64,000 bases of DNA, taken from the NCBI RefSeq assembly GCF_004851605.1, contig NZ_CP031093.1, positions 3,844,692 to 3,908,691 of the forward strand, written 5' to 3'. Position 1 is the stretch's first letter. Every line of letters starts with the position of its first letter. The stretch is from Hydrocarboniclastica marina (GTDB lineage Bacteria > Pseudomonadota > Gammaproteobacteria > Pseudomonadales > Oleiphilaceae). The position numbers and the translations under genes were made by a program. The notes under the pieces were generated by a model. It did not search any database. It had not been told where the DNA came from and saw only the letters and a program-made list of their open reading frames with translations. Shown piece after piece: positions 44,565-53,659 of the stretch.

Positions 44565-45374
44565 ATGACTGTAAAAAATCTGGCAGCCTGCGCCCTGGCG
44601 CTCCTTACGGTTGGGGTTTCGCTCCAGGCCCAGGCCCATCGCGCCTGGATGCTACCCTCAGCCACAGTGCTATCCGGCGATGAAGCCTGGGTGACGGTCG
44701 ACGGGGCAATATCCAACAGCGTGTTCTACTTTGAGCACCATCCCCTGCGACTGGATCAGCTCGAGGTACGTTCTCCCAGCGGCAAGTCCGTCGAGGCGCA
44801 GAACCAGGCGCAGGGCATGTACCGCTCGGTTTTCGACGTGGAACTGGTAGAGGACGGCACCTACACCCTGGAGATACATAATAACGGCGTCTTCGCCCGC
44901 TATAAGCTGGACGGTGAGACCAAGCGCTGGCGCGGAACTTTCGACGAAATCGATGAGATACCGGATGGCGTGGATGACCTGAGTATGAGCGAGACAGACC
45001 GCCGCATTCAGGTATTCGTCACCAAAGGTGCACCAACACCCGGCACCTTCAAGGTTAGGGGTGAAGGTTTGGAGATGCAGCCGATTACTCACCCCAATGA
45101 CCTGTTTGCGGGCGAAGCCGCACAGTTCAGATTTCTGCTGGACGGCAAGGCCGCAGCCGGCCTGGAAGTCACCGTTATCAGGGACGGAATCCGCTACCGG
45201 GATCAGGTTAACGAGCAGGTATTGAAAACCAATGAAGACGGCGTCGTCGAGATTCTGTGGGACGAGCCCGGCATGTACTGGCTGGAAGCCGAGTCCGAGT
45301 TGGACAGTAAAAAGCTCGAGGATGCGTCCCGCCACGTGGGCTACAGCGCAACGCTTGAGGTACTGCCTCTTTGA
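44565..45374 (+). CDS. DUF4198 periplasmic protein
   Basis: The 269-residue protein has a signal peptide (CALALLTVGVSLQAQA), and the mature protein begins HRAWMLPSATVLSGDEAWV, the conserved N-terminus of DUF4198. Such proteins have immunoglobulin-like domains and are linked to metal uptake (nickel, cobalt or iron); a histidine at the mature N-terminus is a typical ligand. The C-terminal half has EMQPITHPNDLFAGEAAQFR and DGVVEILWDEPGMYWLEAES. GGAGACAGAGAC precedes the ATG. It overlaps the flavodoxin gene start by 4 bp. Confidence 0.87.
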   Translation: MTVKNLAACALALLTVGVSLQAQAHRAWMLPSATVLSGDEAWVTVDGAISNSVFYFEHHPLRLDQLEVRSPSGKSVEAQNQAQGMYRSVFDVELVEDGTYTLEIHNNGVFARYKLDGETKRWRGTFDEIDEIPDGVDDLSMSETDRRIQVFVTKGAPTPGTFKVRGEGLEMQPITHPNDLFAGEAAQFRFLLDGKAAAGLEVTVIRDGIRYRDQVNEQVLKTNEDGVVEILWDEPGMYWLEAESELDSKKLEDASRHVGYSATLEVLPL

Positions 45375-45997
45375 GCCTATGGCTTAAGCTCGCGATTGTG
45401 GGCTTGATCGCAGGACTTGTAGCGGTATGGCAGCTTGGGGACGTCGACCCGGCGCGACGCTGGCTCGCGTCCCTCTCCTTGCTGCTTTACGCCGTCATTC
45501 TGCTGCGATACAGCCAGAGAACCAAGCCGGCGCACAACAGTACTCCGGAGCAGAATCCGGACGGGTGCGACTACCTCATCGCCTTCGCGACAGAGACCGG
45601 CACCGCGCGTGCGCTGGCCCTTAAAACCCAAAAATGGCTTAAAAAGAGCGGCATCAGAACATCGCGCGCAGAGCTGAACCGCCTGCGTGATTTCCCCGCG
45701 CCGCGGCGCGCGCTTTTATTGGTCGTCAGCACAACCGGGAGCGGCGATCCGCCAAAAACAGGCAACCAATGGCTCGACGCCGGTGATCTTCCGGATGATT
45801 TCTCCCGCTGCCATTATGCTGTTCTCGCACTGGGCGATCGTACTTACCCCAACTTCTGCGGCTTTGGCCTGGAGGTCGCGGCGTGGCTGCGGGCTTTCGG
45901 TGCAACCCCCCTGTTTGATCCGGTACTGGTGAGCCAGGAAGATCCGCAGTCCGTTAACTACTGGTTCCGGCAACTGAAATCGAAAGGGCTGCCCTGA
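45371..45997 (+). CDS. Membrane-anchored flavodoxin-domain protein
   Basis: The 208-residue protein begins at a TTG that overlaps the upstream stop. It has one or two membrane helices (about 3-22 and 30-45) and a cytoplasmic flavodoxin domain with IAFATETGTARALAL (FMN phosphate loop), LLLVVSTTGSGDPP and VLALGDRTYPNFCGFG. This is the flavodoxin module of sulfite reductase and ferric-reductase-like proteins; here there is no fused NADPH-binding domain. It probably passes electrons to the PepSY membrane protein for reductive iron release; that link is inference from the operon. Confidence 0.85.
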   Translation: MSLWLKLAIVGLIAGLVAVWQLGDVDPARRWLASLSLLLYAVILLRYSQRTKPAHNSTPEQNPDGCDYLIAFATETGTARALALKTQKWLKKSGIRTSRAELNRLRDFPAPRRALLLVVSTTGSGDPPKTGNQWLDAGDLPDDFSRCHYAVLALGDRTYPNFCGFGLEVAAWLRAFGATPLFDPVLVSQEDPQSVNYWFRQLKSKGLP

Positions 45998-46087
45998 TCG
46001 GGACCGCCGCCTGGGCCGAGGTCCGTAAGCGCACCTGTCGCTTCGCATACAACCCGCTTGCACTGTCGGGTTTTCGTCCACATAATC

Positions 46088-46112
46088 GCAAACGATAATT
46101 GTTAATATTAGC
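46088..46112. promoter_or_regulatory. Probable Fur box upstream of the imelysin gene
   Basis: GCAAACGATAATTGTTAATATT, followed by AGC, matches the palindrome GCAAATGATAATGATTCTCATTTGC at both ends and in GATAAT. It lies 42 bp before the imelysin start codon in a short AT-rich stretch, where an iron-responsive promoter would be expected. The same motif type is found near the TonB receptor and near the siderophore-binding protein. Confidence 0.55.
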
Positions 46113-46153
46113 GATCCATCCAGATCGCGAACGTTCATTACATGGAGCCCACA

Positions 46154-47467
46154 ATGAAAAGCATGTTTCGCCCTGCCCCGCTGGCGCTGATTGCCGCCAC
46201 GGCTTTGACGGCTGGTTGTGCCAACAGCCCCTGGTCTGGACACAGTGAAAAGGCCGGTAAAGCGTCGGAGCCTGCCACCAAAGCAGCCGTCGTTTCGCAT
46301 TACGCCGATCTGGCCCACGCCAACTATGAAGACGCACTGATCACCGCGCGGGCGCTGGACGAAGCTACCGATCGGCTGATTGCCAACCCAACCGAAGCGA
46401 ATCTGCAGGCCGCCAAGGAAGCCTGGCTGGCCGCGCGGGTCCCCTATCAGCAAACGGAGGTGTTCCGGTTCGGTAATGCCATCGTTGATGACTGGGAAGG
46501 CCAGCTCAATGCCTGGCCCCTGGATGAAGGTCTGATCGACTATGTGCAGGCCGGCGACTATCAGCACGAATTGGGCAACGCAGGTGCCACTGCCAACATC
46601 ATTGCCAGCAACAACGTCAACGTGGGCGGCACTGCTGTGGACGTTTCAGCGTTGACCCCTGAATTGCTGGCCAACCTGAATGAGATCGGTGGATCCGAGG
46701 CGAACGTCGCCACTGGCTACCACGCGGTTGAATTCCTGCTCTGGGGCCAGGACCTGCACGGCTTCAAAGCTGGCGCCGGCGAGCGGCCAGTTACCGATTA
46801 CGCTAAAGGCTCTGATTGCACCAACGGCAACTGCGAACGCCGCGGCGCGTACCTGGATGCCGTGACCGACCTTCTGGTTGCTGATCTGGAGTGGATGGTT
46901 GACCAGTGGGCCGATGGCAGCAACGGTAACTATCGTGCTCAGCTGACCTCAGCCGACGCTGGCGAAGGCGTTCAGAAGATGCTGTTTGGCATGGGCTCCC
47001 TCTCCCTGGGCGAGCTCGCGGGTGAGCGCATGAAAGTCGCACTTGAGGCCAACTCCTATGAAGACGAGCACGACTGTTTCAGCGACAATACCCACAACTC
47101 GCATTACTACAATGGCCAGGGCATCCGGAATGTCTATACCGGAACCTACCGTCGGGTCGACGGCAAGCTGGTCACGGGCCCGTCCCTGTCCGACCTTGTT
47201 GAGCAGAACAATGCCGAACTGGATGCTCGCCTGAACCGACAGCTCTCGGCTTCCATGCAGGCATTGGCCGCCATGAAAGCCAAGGCTGAGGCCAGCAATA
47301 ACCCCATGCCTTTCGACAACATGATTGCACCGGGTAATGAGGCAGGGGCTCAGACTGTTAATAACGCCATCATGGCTCTGGTTGCCCAGACCGGCTCCAT
47401 TGAGCAGGCCGCCCGCGAACTCGGCATCGAGGCGCTGTCTCCGGACGACGCTGGCCACGCGTTCTGA
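46154..47467 (+). CDS. Imelysin-family iron-regulated lipoprotein
   Basis: The protein is 437 residues and starts MKSMFRPAPLALIAATALTA, with lipobox LTAGC. The imelysin motif GYHAVEFLLWGQDLHGF lies near residue 190 (GxHxxE), after FRFGNAIVDDWEGQLNAWPL. Imelysins (EfeO/ICMP/IrpA type) bind iron in the periplasm. GGAG lies 7 nt before the ATG. A Fur-box-like site lies upstream and a strong terminator downstream. The gene heads a set with a di-heme oxidoreductase, a second imelysin and a DUF1513 protein, a combination known from pseudomonads and linked to iron uptake. Confidence 0.92.
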   Translation: MKSMFRPAPLALIAATALTAGCANSPWSGHSEKAGKASEPATKAAVVSHYADLAHANYEDALITARALDEATDRLIANPTEANLQAAKEAWLAARVPYQQTEVFRFGNAIVDDWEGQLNAWPLDEGLIDYVQAGDYQHELGNAGATANIIASNNVNVGGTAVDVSALTPELLANLNEIGGSEANVATGYHAVEFLLWGQDLHGFKAGAGERPVTDYAKGSDCTNGNCERRGAYLDAVTDLLVADLEWMVDQWADGSNGNYRAQLTSADAGEGVQKMLFGMGSLSLGELAGERMKVALEANSYEDEHDCFSDNTHNSHYYNGQGIRNVYTGTYRRVDGKLVTGPSLSDLVEQNNAELDARLNRQLSASMQALAAMKAKAEASNNPMPFDNMIAPGNEAGAQTVNNAIMALVAQTGSIEQAARELGIEALSPDDAGHAF

Positions 47468-47486
47468 CATTTGCCTGGATCCGTCA

Positions 47487-47515
47487 CCGGGGCGGTAGTC
47501 CGCCCCGGGTTTCTT
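47487..47515 (+). terminator. Rho-independent terminator after the imelysin gene
   Basis: CCGGGGCGG and CCGCCCCGG (9-bp perfect stem, 4-nt loop TAGT) are followed by GTTTCTT, 20 bp after the imelysin stop codon. This makes a strong intrinsic terminator or attenuator before the di-heme oxidoreductase gene, which would need read-through or its own promoter. Confidence 0.8.
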
Positions 47516-47582
47516 CCGGAAATGGATTCTCAAGGGTACAAGCACGCATTTTTGACCGAGAACCGTTTTCAAGGACAAGAAC

Positions 47583-47628
47583 AAGCCATGGAAAGCCTGT
47601 CCCCGGCGGGGCATTCTTTCCATGGCTT
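47583..47628 (+). promoter_or_regulatory. Hairpin covering the di-heme oxidoreductase start codon
   Basis: AAGCCATGGAAAG (47583-47595) and CTTTCCATGGCTT (47616-47628) are perfect 13-bp inverted arms around a small CCCCGGCGGGG palindrome. The ATG of the downstream gene is inside the right arm, so in mRNA the start would be sealed in a stem. This could set translation or act with the preceding terminator to lower expression. Alternative start codons at 47643 and 47646 lie just outside the stem. Confidence 0.6.
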
Positions 47629-49067
47629 CTTCCGTTAAAAACATGATGACTATGACAAGATCGCTGGCTCTGCTACTTCTGCCCCTCCTCGTGTTGTCAG
47701 GACGCCCGGTGCTGGGCGCTGAAACCCACGCCGGCTTCCCTTTGCAGACCTCCCCGGACACCGGCGGTGAAGGTACCGTGGAGCAGGCGGACAGTAACGC
47801 GTTCTCTCTGCCCCAGGGCAACCTGTCCATGACCAAGCGCCTGGACTTCAGCGTCGGCAACAGTTTCTTCCGCAACCCCTGGGTCGAGGCGCCGGCCAGC
47901 ACCGATGCCCGGGATGGCCTGGGTCCGCTGTTCAACACAAACTCCTGCCAGGGCTGTCACCTTAAGGACGGGCGCGGTCACCCGCCCAGCGCAAAAGCGC
48001 CGTCGGTCTCCCTGTTCCTGCGGCTCGCCGTACCTGCAGATCCCGTTGTGGATGCGGAACTGTTGCGCATGCACGGTTTCAAGCCCGCGCCGGTCTATGG
48101 CAGCCAGCTACAAACCGCCGCTTTGCCTGCCGCCAAGCCCGAGGCGGAACTGGTACTGACCTGGCAAACCGTGACTGAAGTGCTGGCGGACGGTACAGAG
48201 GTCGAATTACAAAAGCCCCAGTACAGTATCGAAAACGCCAATTACGGCCCGCTGCCGGAGGATCTTCTGATTTCCCCACGCGTCGCCCCCCAGATGATCG
48301 GGATGGGGTTGCTGGAGGCCATCCCCCTCGAAGCCATCAGGCAACGCGCTGACCCAGAGGACGCGGACGGCGATGGTATCTCGGGCAAGCTCAACCAGGT
48401 CTGGGACCTGGCGACACAACAGACGGTGCCGGGACGGTTCGGCTGGAAGGCAGGGGAGCCGGACGTTCGCCAGCAGAGCATGGGGGCGTTTGCCGGCGAC
48501 ATGGGGCTGACCTCAACACTGAAGCCAACGACGGACTGCCTGACCGGGCAGGAATGCGACAGGTTTGCCCACGGCGGTGAGCCCGAGGTCAGTGATAAAA
48601 TCGCCAATTTCGTGGTGTTCTATTCCAAAAGCCTGGCGGTGCCGGCTCGACGTAACCTGGGCTCAGCCACCGTGCAGCAAGGCGCGAAACTCTTCAACGA
48701 AACGGGATGCGCCGACTGCCATACACCCAACTTCAAGACCGGGCAGGTTGAAGACCGGCCGGACCTGAGCAACCAGATTATCTGGCCCTATACCGATCTG
48801 CTCCTGCACGACATGGGCCCCCGCCTGGCTGATGGCCGGGGTGAGTTCCTGGCCAGCGGAAATGAATGGCGCACCCCGCCACTCTGGGGCATCGGCCTGG
48901 CCCAGGTGGTCAATCCACACTCCGGCTTCCTCCATGACGGTCGCGCCCGAACCTTTGAAGAGGCAATACTCTGGCATGGCGGCGAAGCCAGAGCGGCCGC
49001 AGAGCGATATCGGCAGATGGCCGCGGAAGATCGCCAGGCGATTGTCGACTTTCTCGGTTCGCTTTAG
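47622..49067 (+). CDS. Periplasmic di-heme oxidoreductase (thiol oxidoreductase family, DHOR)
   Basis: The 481-residue protein has a signal peptide (SLALLLLPLLVLSGRPVLGA) and two c-type heme motifs: CQGCH (Cys109, His113) and CADCH (about 363). DARDGLGPLFNTNSCQGCHL, then KDGRGHPPSA and NSHSGFLHDGRARTFEEAIL-like sequence near the C-terminus are typical of the DHOR family found with imelysins. It probably oxidises ferrous iron or transfers electrons in iron uptake. It lies between two imelysin genes. The start lies inside a strong hairpin, and starts at 47643 or 47646 are possible, giving the same mature protein. Confidence 0.88.
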   Translation: MASSVKNMMTMTRSLALLLLPLLVLSGRPVLGAETHAGFPLQTSPDTGGEGTVEQADSNAFSLPQGNLSMTKRLDFSVGNSFFRNPWVEAPASTDARDGLGPLFNTNSCQGCHLKDGRGHPPSAKAPSVSLFLRLAVPADPVVDAELLRMHGFKPAPVYGSQLQTAALPAAKPEAELVLTWQTVTEVLADGTEVELQKPQYSIENANYGPLPEDLLISPRVAPQMIGMGLLEAIPLEAIRQRADPEDADGDGISGKLNQVWDLATQQTVPGRFGWKAGEPDVRQQSMGAFAGDMGLTSTLKPTTDCLTGQECDRFAHGGEPEVSDKIANFVVFYSKSLAVPARRNLGSATVQQGAKLFNETGCADCHTPNFKTGQVEDRPDLSNQIIWPYTDLLLHDMGPRLADGRGEFLASGNEWRTPPLWGIGLAQVVNPHSGFLHDGRARTFEEAILWHGGEARAAAERYRQMAAEDRQAIVDFLGSL

Positions 49068-49170
49068 GCTCTTGTTGGATTCGTTAAGCTCTCGTTGCAT
49101 CCGCCCAGAACGCCTTTTTATACGCTCTGAACCTTGCTGAACCTCTCTTTACCGGCATTTGAGGACTTCC

Positions 49171-50211
49171 ATGCAGACTTTCTTGAAACACCTATGTGGC
49201 TCAGTTCTCGTGCTGATATCCGCTGCCGCGGGGGCCGGCCCAGCGGAGACCCACCTTGAAGCCAGAAAGCAATGGCATCAATCGATCCAGGCGGCCTACC
49301 AGGCCCTTGAGCAAAGAGCCGATGCGTATGCCGAAGCCGCTGGCGACTATTGTTCGGTTCCGAATGACGGTGCACGACGGGAGGCGGAACAGGCGTGGCA
49401 GCAAGCCTTTTTGGCCTGGCAACAGGTCCGCTTCGTCGACTTCGGCCCGGTGGAACACAATAACCTGGCCTGGCAGTTTCAGTTCTGGCCCGACCCGAAA
49501 AATCTTATTGCCCGCAAAGCCAGTTACATACTGAAGAGCGACGATCTGATCTCCAGGGATCTCATCGGCTTGTCAGGCGTTGCTGTCCAGGGTTTCCCCA
49601 TGGCGGAATACCTGCTCTTCGATGAAGACTTGAACAACGGCGACAACGCCCTCCCCGCCACAAGGACCTGCAGCCTTCTGACCGCCGTCGCACACCACAT
49701 CGCCGCGAACAGCAGCCAGCTCAACCGCGATTGGGCCGGCTTCCGGGACCACTACATCGGCACCGACCAGTACCGTGACACGACCGTGCGTGCCGGTATG
49801 ACGGCCCTGGAGATACTGGAAGAGCGACGGCTGGCCCAGCCCATGGGCTTGCGCGGCACCGGTAAACGCTCAGCCTATGCGGCCGATGCCTGGCGCAGCG
49901 GCACCAGCCTGAAGACCATGGAGGCGACGGTCCGGGGGTTAGAAGCGCATTATCTACCGGGTCTGGCAGTGCTTCTGAAAGAGGCCGGTGAGCAGCAGCT
50001 GGCCGACCGCATTGACGCTCAGTTCGATGAGGTTCTGCAGAACTTTCCCCAGCTACATGCGCCCATCATCGAGCTGTTGTCTGAGGACGAACGGTTTCGT
50101 GAACTGCAGGCTTTCTACATGGATATAGCCCAGCTGAACACGTTGGTAAATGACCGGGCCGCCGTGGCGCTTGGCGTTGTACGGGGTTTCAATTCCAGCG
50201 ACGGTGACTGA
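49171..50211 (+). CDS. Second imelysin-family protein
   Basis: The protein is 346 residues from MQTFLKHLCGSVLVLISAAA, with a signal peptide. FVDFGPVEHNNLAWQFQFWP and GFPMAEYLLFDEDLNNGDN, near residue 140, are the IrpA-like imelysin site (GxPAxE form). A conserved C-terminal helix bundle follows. It has a good ribosome-binding site (GAGG). Its stop overlaps the start of the DUF1513 gene (TGATG), so the two are coupled. The role is likely iron binding in the periplasm with the DHOR protein. Confidence 0.9.
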   Translation: MQTFLKHLCGSVLVLISAAAGAGPAETHLEARKQWHQSIQAAYQALEQRADAYAEAAGDYCSVPNDGARREAEQAWQQAFLAWQQVRFVDFGPVEHNNLAWQFQFWPDPKNLIARKASYILKSDDLISRDLIGLSGVAVQGFPMAEYLLFDEDLNNGDNALPATRTCSLLTAVAHHIAANSSQLNRDWAGFRDHYIGTDQYRDTTVRAGMTALEILEERRLAQPMGLRGTGKRSAYAADAWRSGTSLKTMEATVRGLEAHYLPGLAVLLKEAGEQQLADRIDAQFDEVLQNFPQLHAPIIELLSEDERFRELQAFYMDIAQLNTLVNDRAAVALGVVRGFNSSDGD

Positions 50212-51359
50212 TGCCAGTGTTCAACAGGACCCGTAACCACGTGGTAAACAACCCCCCGTCAACAACACAACCCAGCCGTCGGCAGCTATTGAAAGCCGGC
50301 GTGGCCGGCGGAATTGGCGCAACGCTTTTGGGCTGCAGTCTCCTCCCACGCAAAGCCGACCACGGCCCCGAACACTTTACCGGGGCCATTGGACTGCCCA
50401 CCGGCGAGTACGCCGTTGGCGCCATCGATCGGCAGGGGCGTCCGCTCTGGCAGGCCCCGGTGGGTACCCGCTGCCACAGCGGCTGCAATCGCCCCGGCGC
50501 AGCCCAGGTCCTGTTTTTCGAGCGCCGGCCCGGCTGGTCGTTTTACGTTTTTGATCAGTCCAGCGGCGCCCGCGTGCAGCATGTCGAAGCGGCACCGGGC
50601 GAGCACTTTGTCGGCCATGGCGTCTTCTCCCCGCAAGGGCGCTGGCTCTATGCCGCCGCCAGCCGCTATGACGCAGGCGAGGGTATAATCGCGGTGTACG
50701 ATGCGGACAACGCTTACCTGCGCGTCGACACCTTTGAACTGGGCGGCATCGGCCCCCACCAGCTGACACTCCATCCGGACGGCGAAACCCTGGTAATAGG
50801 CCTGGGCGGCATTCTGACCCACCCGGACTACGACCGCATCAAGCTCAACCTCGATACCATGGACCCTGCGCTGATCCTTATGAACCGCCGCTCCGGGCAA
50901 GTCATCGGGCGATTTCATCCGTCCCGGCATCAGCAAAGTGCGCGGCATGTGGATGTGAGCCCGGCCGGTGAGGTGTACGTTGCCTATCAGTACCAGGGAC
51001 CGCTCTACCAGAAGCCCGCGTTGCTCGCACGCCTGGACCGGGGCGAGTTGCAGGAATACCGCTTTGACGAAGATACCCAGGCGGCGCTGGCCAACTATAT
51101 CGCCAGCGTGATCGCCCACCCTGAGAATGATCTGGTCGCGGCGGCTTCTCCGGTTGGCGGGACCGCCGTCATCTTTGAGGGGCGTAGCGGCAGCCTGATA
51201 GCGCGCGCGTCCATCCCGGACTGTGCCGGGGTGCAGGCGCTGGCGGGCGGTGACTTCCTGATCTCCACCGGGCAGGGCAAGCTGGTCCGCCTCGGCGCAT
51301 CGGGCGTCCCGCAGGAGATCGCCCAACTGCCGGTGTACTGGGACCACCACCTCGTCTGA
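50211..51359 (+). CDS. DUF1513 protein, Tat-exported, beta-propeller-like
   Basis: The 382-residue protein has a Tat signal with a twin-arginine motif (SRRQLLKAGVAGG, residues 23-35, then GATLLGC). The mature region has WEYDGTP-like repeats not clearly visible, but HGVFSPQGRWLYAAASRYD and GGIGPHQLTLHPDGETLVIG indicate a DUF1513 propeller fold. The family accompanies imelysins and DHOR in iron uptake clusters. It is translationally coupled to the second imelysin by TGATG. The GC after the twin arginine might make a lipoprotein. Confidence 0.87.
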   Translation: MPVFNRTRNHVVNNPPSTTQPSRRQLLKAGVAGGIGATLLGCSLLPRKADHGPEHFTGAIGLPTGEYAVGAIDRQGRPLWQAPVGTRCHSGCNRPGAAQVLFFERRPGWSFYVFDQSSGARVQHVEAAPGEHFVGHGVFSPQGRWLYAAASRYDAGEGIIAVYDADNAYLRVDTFELGGIGPHQLTLHPDGETLVIGLGGILTHPDYDRIKLNLDTMDPALILMNRRSGQVIGRFHPSRHQQSARHVDVSPAGEVYVAYQYQGPLYQKPALLARLDRGELQEYRFDEDTQAALANYIASVIAHPENDLVAAASPVGGTAVIFEGRSGSLIARASIPDCAGVQALAGGDFLISTGQGKLVRLGASGVPQEIAQLPVYWDHHLV

Positions 51360-51406
51360 GTCGGGAAGGCAACGGCTAACTGTCTGCTTGTGCCTGTTTC
51401 ATATCC

Positions 51407-51700
51407 TCAAGGCGCCCAGGCGACGGTCAGTTTTTCCCCTTCCCGGCCGCCTGCCGCAAAGCGCTCGAGGTGCGAGCCGGTAACGTCCGCCACAGTTTGT
51501 ACGTTTTCTCCGTTTTCGGCCTCAGCCCGAAGCAGCAGCGCGGTCTCGTTCGCTTCCAGTTTGCAGGTGCCCATGTCGAAGTGTATTTCGCCCCGAGTGC
51601 CCTCCCAGGTCGCTGGAATCTTGTGGCTGAAGTGTCGGCACAGTCGAGCGATGTAACGCTCGCCGTGGGGTGTGGAAACATGAGCCTTCAGTGTCTTCAT
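51407..51700 (-). CDS. DUF2218 protein
   Basis: The 97-residue protein begins MKTLKAHVSTPHGERYIARL, then CRHFSHKIPATWEGTRGEIH and FDMGTCKLEANETALLLRAE. This matches DUF2218, a small cytoplasmic family often found beside siderophore transport and reductase genes. It lies 28 bp downstream of the siderophore ABC ATPase gene on the same strand and is probably the last gene of that operon. Its biochemical function is not known; a role in siderophore-iron processing is inferred from context. Confidence 0.87.
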   Translation of the reverse strand: MKTLKAHVSTPHGERYIARLCRHFSHKIPATWEGTRGEIHFDMGTCKLEANETALLLRAEAENGENVQTVADVTGSHLERFAAGGREGEKLTVAWAP

Positions 51701-51728
51701 ACATTACGCCTTGTTTTGTGGGCAAGCC

Positions 51729-52571
51729 TCACGAGGTCCTGCCGTTAAGATCGGCGCGGCGCACATTGAACAGCAGTGGCGCGCCAGTGATCGGGTCTGG
51801 CATCAGTTCGCAATCGATGTCGTAAAGCAGGCGGATCAGCTTCGGCGTGACAACCACCCCCGGCTCACCTTGCGCTACGATAGCGCCGTCTTTCATGGCC
51901 ACCAGATGGTCGGCGTAGCGGCACGCACTGACCAGATCATGCACTACCATGGCAATGGTTTTGCCGGCGCTGGCCAGATTGCGGATCAGCTCGAACACTT
52001 CTACCTGATGACCGAGATCGAGTGATGAGGTGGGTTCGTCCAGCAATAACAGGGGTGTCTGCTGGGCGATGCTCATGGCGATCCAGGCGCGCTGGCGCTG
52101 GCCGCCGGATAGCGTGTCGAGTGCCCGCTCCGCCAGCTCGGTGACGTCCGCCGCTGCCAGGGCCTGTTGCACCGCGGCCTGGTCTTCTCGCGACCACTGC
52201 CTTAGCCAGTCCTGGTGGGGCTGGCGGCCGAAGCGGATCAGATCCAGCACGGTCATGCCTTCTGGCGCAGAGGTCTCCTGGGGCAGCATGGCCAGTTTGC
52301 GGGCTACCTCCCGCGACGGTCGGCTATGAATCTCGTGGCCGTCCAGTAAGACGGCACCCGCTCGCTGGCGATGAATACGTGACAGGCCATTGAGCAACGT
52401 CGACTTGCCACACCCGTTTGGCCCGACGATCGCGGTGACTTTGCCGTCGGGTAGCGCCAGGTCCAGATCATCAATAACAGGACGGCGACCGTGGGCCATG
52501 GTCAGCTTTTGTGCCACAAGGCGGCTTTGGTTAGTTGCCAATTCACTGTTGGAGCCGCGCTTCTGCTTCAT
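51729..52571 (-). CDS. Fe-siderophore ABC transporter ATP-binding protein (FecE/FepC-like)
   Basis: The 280-residue protein has Walker A GPNGCGKSTLLNGL, Q-loop LPQETSAPEGMTV, signature LSGGQRQRAWIAMSIAQ, Walker B LLLLDEPTSSLDLGHQVEV and H-loop VVHDL. This set with SMTVLDLIRFGRQPHQ-like sequence is typical of FepC/FecE/FhuC ATPases. It is encoded downstream of two FecCD permease genes with a 4-bp overlap (ATGA) and before the DUF2218 gene. It energises uptake of a siderophore across the inner membrane. Confidence 0.95.
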   Translation of the reverse strand: MKQKRGSNSELATNQSRLVAQKLTMAHGRRPVIDDLDLALPDGKVTAIVGPNGCGKSTLLNGLSRIHRQRAGAVLLDGHEIHSRPSREVARKLAMLPQETSAPEGMTVLDLIRFGRQPHQDWLRQWSREDQAAVQQALAAADVTELAERALDTLSGGQRQRAWIAMSIAQQTPLLLLDEPTSSLDLGHQVEVFELIRNLASAGKTIAMVVHDLVSACRYADHLVAMKDGAIVAQGEPGVVVTPKLIRLLYDIDCELMPDPITGAPLLFNVRRADLNGRTS

Positions 52572-53659
52572 CCCAGTTTTCCCGAGGGTCGTTTCAGGAG
52601 TATCCAGAGCAGGTAGGGGCTGCCTGCAAGCGCCGTAACTATTCCCACCGGAACCTCCAGCGGCGAGAGCATCACCCTGCCCGCCAGATCCGCCAGCACC
52701 ATGATGATAGCCCCGGTCAGCCCGGCGCCCAGCAGAGGCACATAGCCCGGACGATTCAGGGCGCGGGCAAATTCCGGCGCGATCAACGCCACCATGCCGA
52801 CCGGACCCGCCACTGCAACCGCCAATCCGGTCAGCAGTACCGACAAGACAAGACCGCCGCTACGGATATGCCCCGGTCGCCTGCCCAGTCCGATCGCCAC
52901 CGCATCCGGAAACTGCAGGGTTCCCAGGCCGCGGCCAAGCAGCAGGCACAAGGGCCAGGCCAGCATCAGCCCGCCCGCGAGAAGCTGGACCGCGAACGGG
53001 TCCCTTGCGTTGAGGCTGCCCACGGTCCAGGGGTAGGCGGCGTTGGCATCGTCAATTGCGACGCGGCTCAGCATGAGCTGGGTCATGGCCCCGGCAATGG
53101 CCCCGATCCCTAGCCCGGTAATGATGAATCGGTAGCCCTGGGTCCCGCTCCGGCCCGCCAGCCCGAACGCCAGCGCGGTGGCCGTAGCGGCGCCGGTGAG
53201 TGCCATCATGGGCGGGGCCACACTGATGCCCGTACCTACCACCGAAGCTACCGCGAAAGCCGTGGCAGCGTTGTCGATGCCAATGATGCCCGGGGTTGCC
53301 AGCCGGTTGCGGGCCAGGGTCTGCATCAGGCAACCGGACAAAGCGAAGGCCACACCGGTCAGTACCGCTGAGACGAGTCGGGGCAGACGCAATTCTTCTA
53401 TGACAAACCGGTGCATTGGCGCACCTTCACCGCTCAGGGCCAGCAGCACCTGGTGCGCGCTCAGGGTCACCGTACCGAAAGAGAGGCTGGCGACAGCACA
53501 CATCAGCAGCGTAAAGAGGAGCCCCAGGTTGGCCAGCGCTGCGCGGCGATCAAGAAGCAGGTTCAGACGCCCGGGCGGCAACCGGGCCGGCAAAAAGATA
53601 TGCCAGTAGCCCGGCGGTTGACTGAAAATACCATTCTGATCCTGGAAAGGCTGTCTCAT
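52568..53659 (-). CDS. FecCD-family siderophore permease (second of two)
   Basis: The 363-residue protein has about nine membrane segments. The FecCD pattern includes LRLPRLVSAVLTGVAFALSG, ATPGIIGIDNAATAFAVASV and FIGMVALIAPEFARAL-like sequence near residue 300 (VGPVGMVALIAPEFARALNR here). Two such permeases form the transmembrane part of FepDG/FecCD-type importers. It overlaps the upstream permease and downstream ATPase genes by 4 bp each, indicating tight coupling. Confidence 0.93.
   Translation of the reverse strand: MRQPFQDQNGIFSQPPGYWHIFLPARLPPGRLNLLLDRRAALANLGLLFTLLMCAVASLSFGTVTLSAHQVLLALSGEGAPMHRFVIEELRLPRLVSAVLTGVAFALSGCLMQTLARNRLATPGIIGIDNAATAFAVASVVGTGISVAPPMMALTGAATATALAFGLAGRSGTQGYRFIITGLGIGAIAGAMTQLMLSRVAIDDANAAYPWTVGSLNARDPFAVQLLAGGLMLAWPLCLLLGRGLGTLQFPDAVAIGLGRRPGHIRSGGLVLSVLLTGLAVAVAGPVGMVALIAPEFARALNRPGYVPLLGAGLTGAIIMVLADLAGRVMLSPLEVPVGIVTALAGSPYLLWILLKRPSGKLG

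Noticed and set aside
50286-51350. Minus-strand open frame of 354 codons opposite the DUF1513 gene
   Set aside because: Shadow frame; the plus-strand frame has a Tat signal and family similarity.
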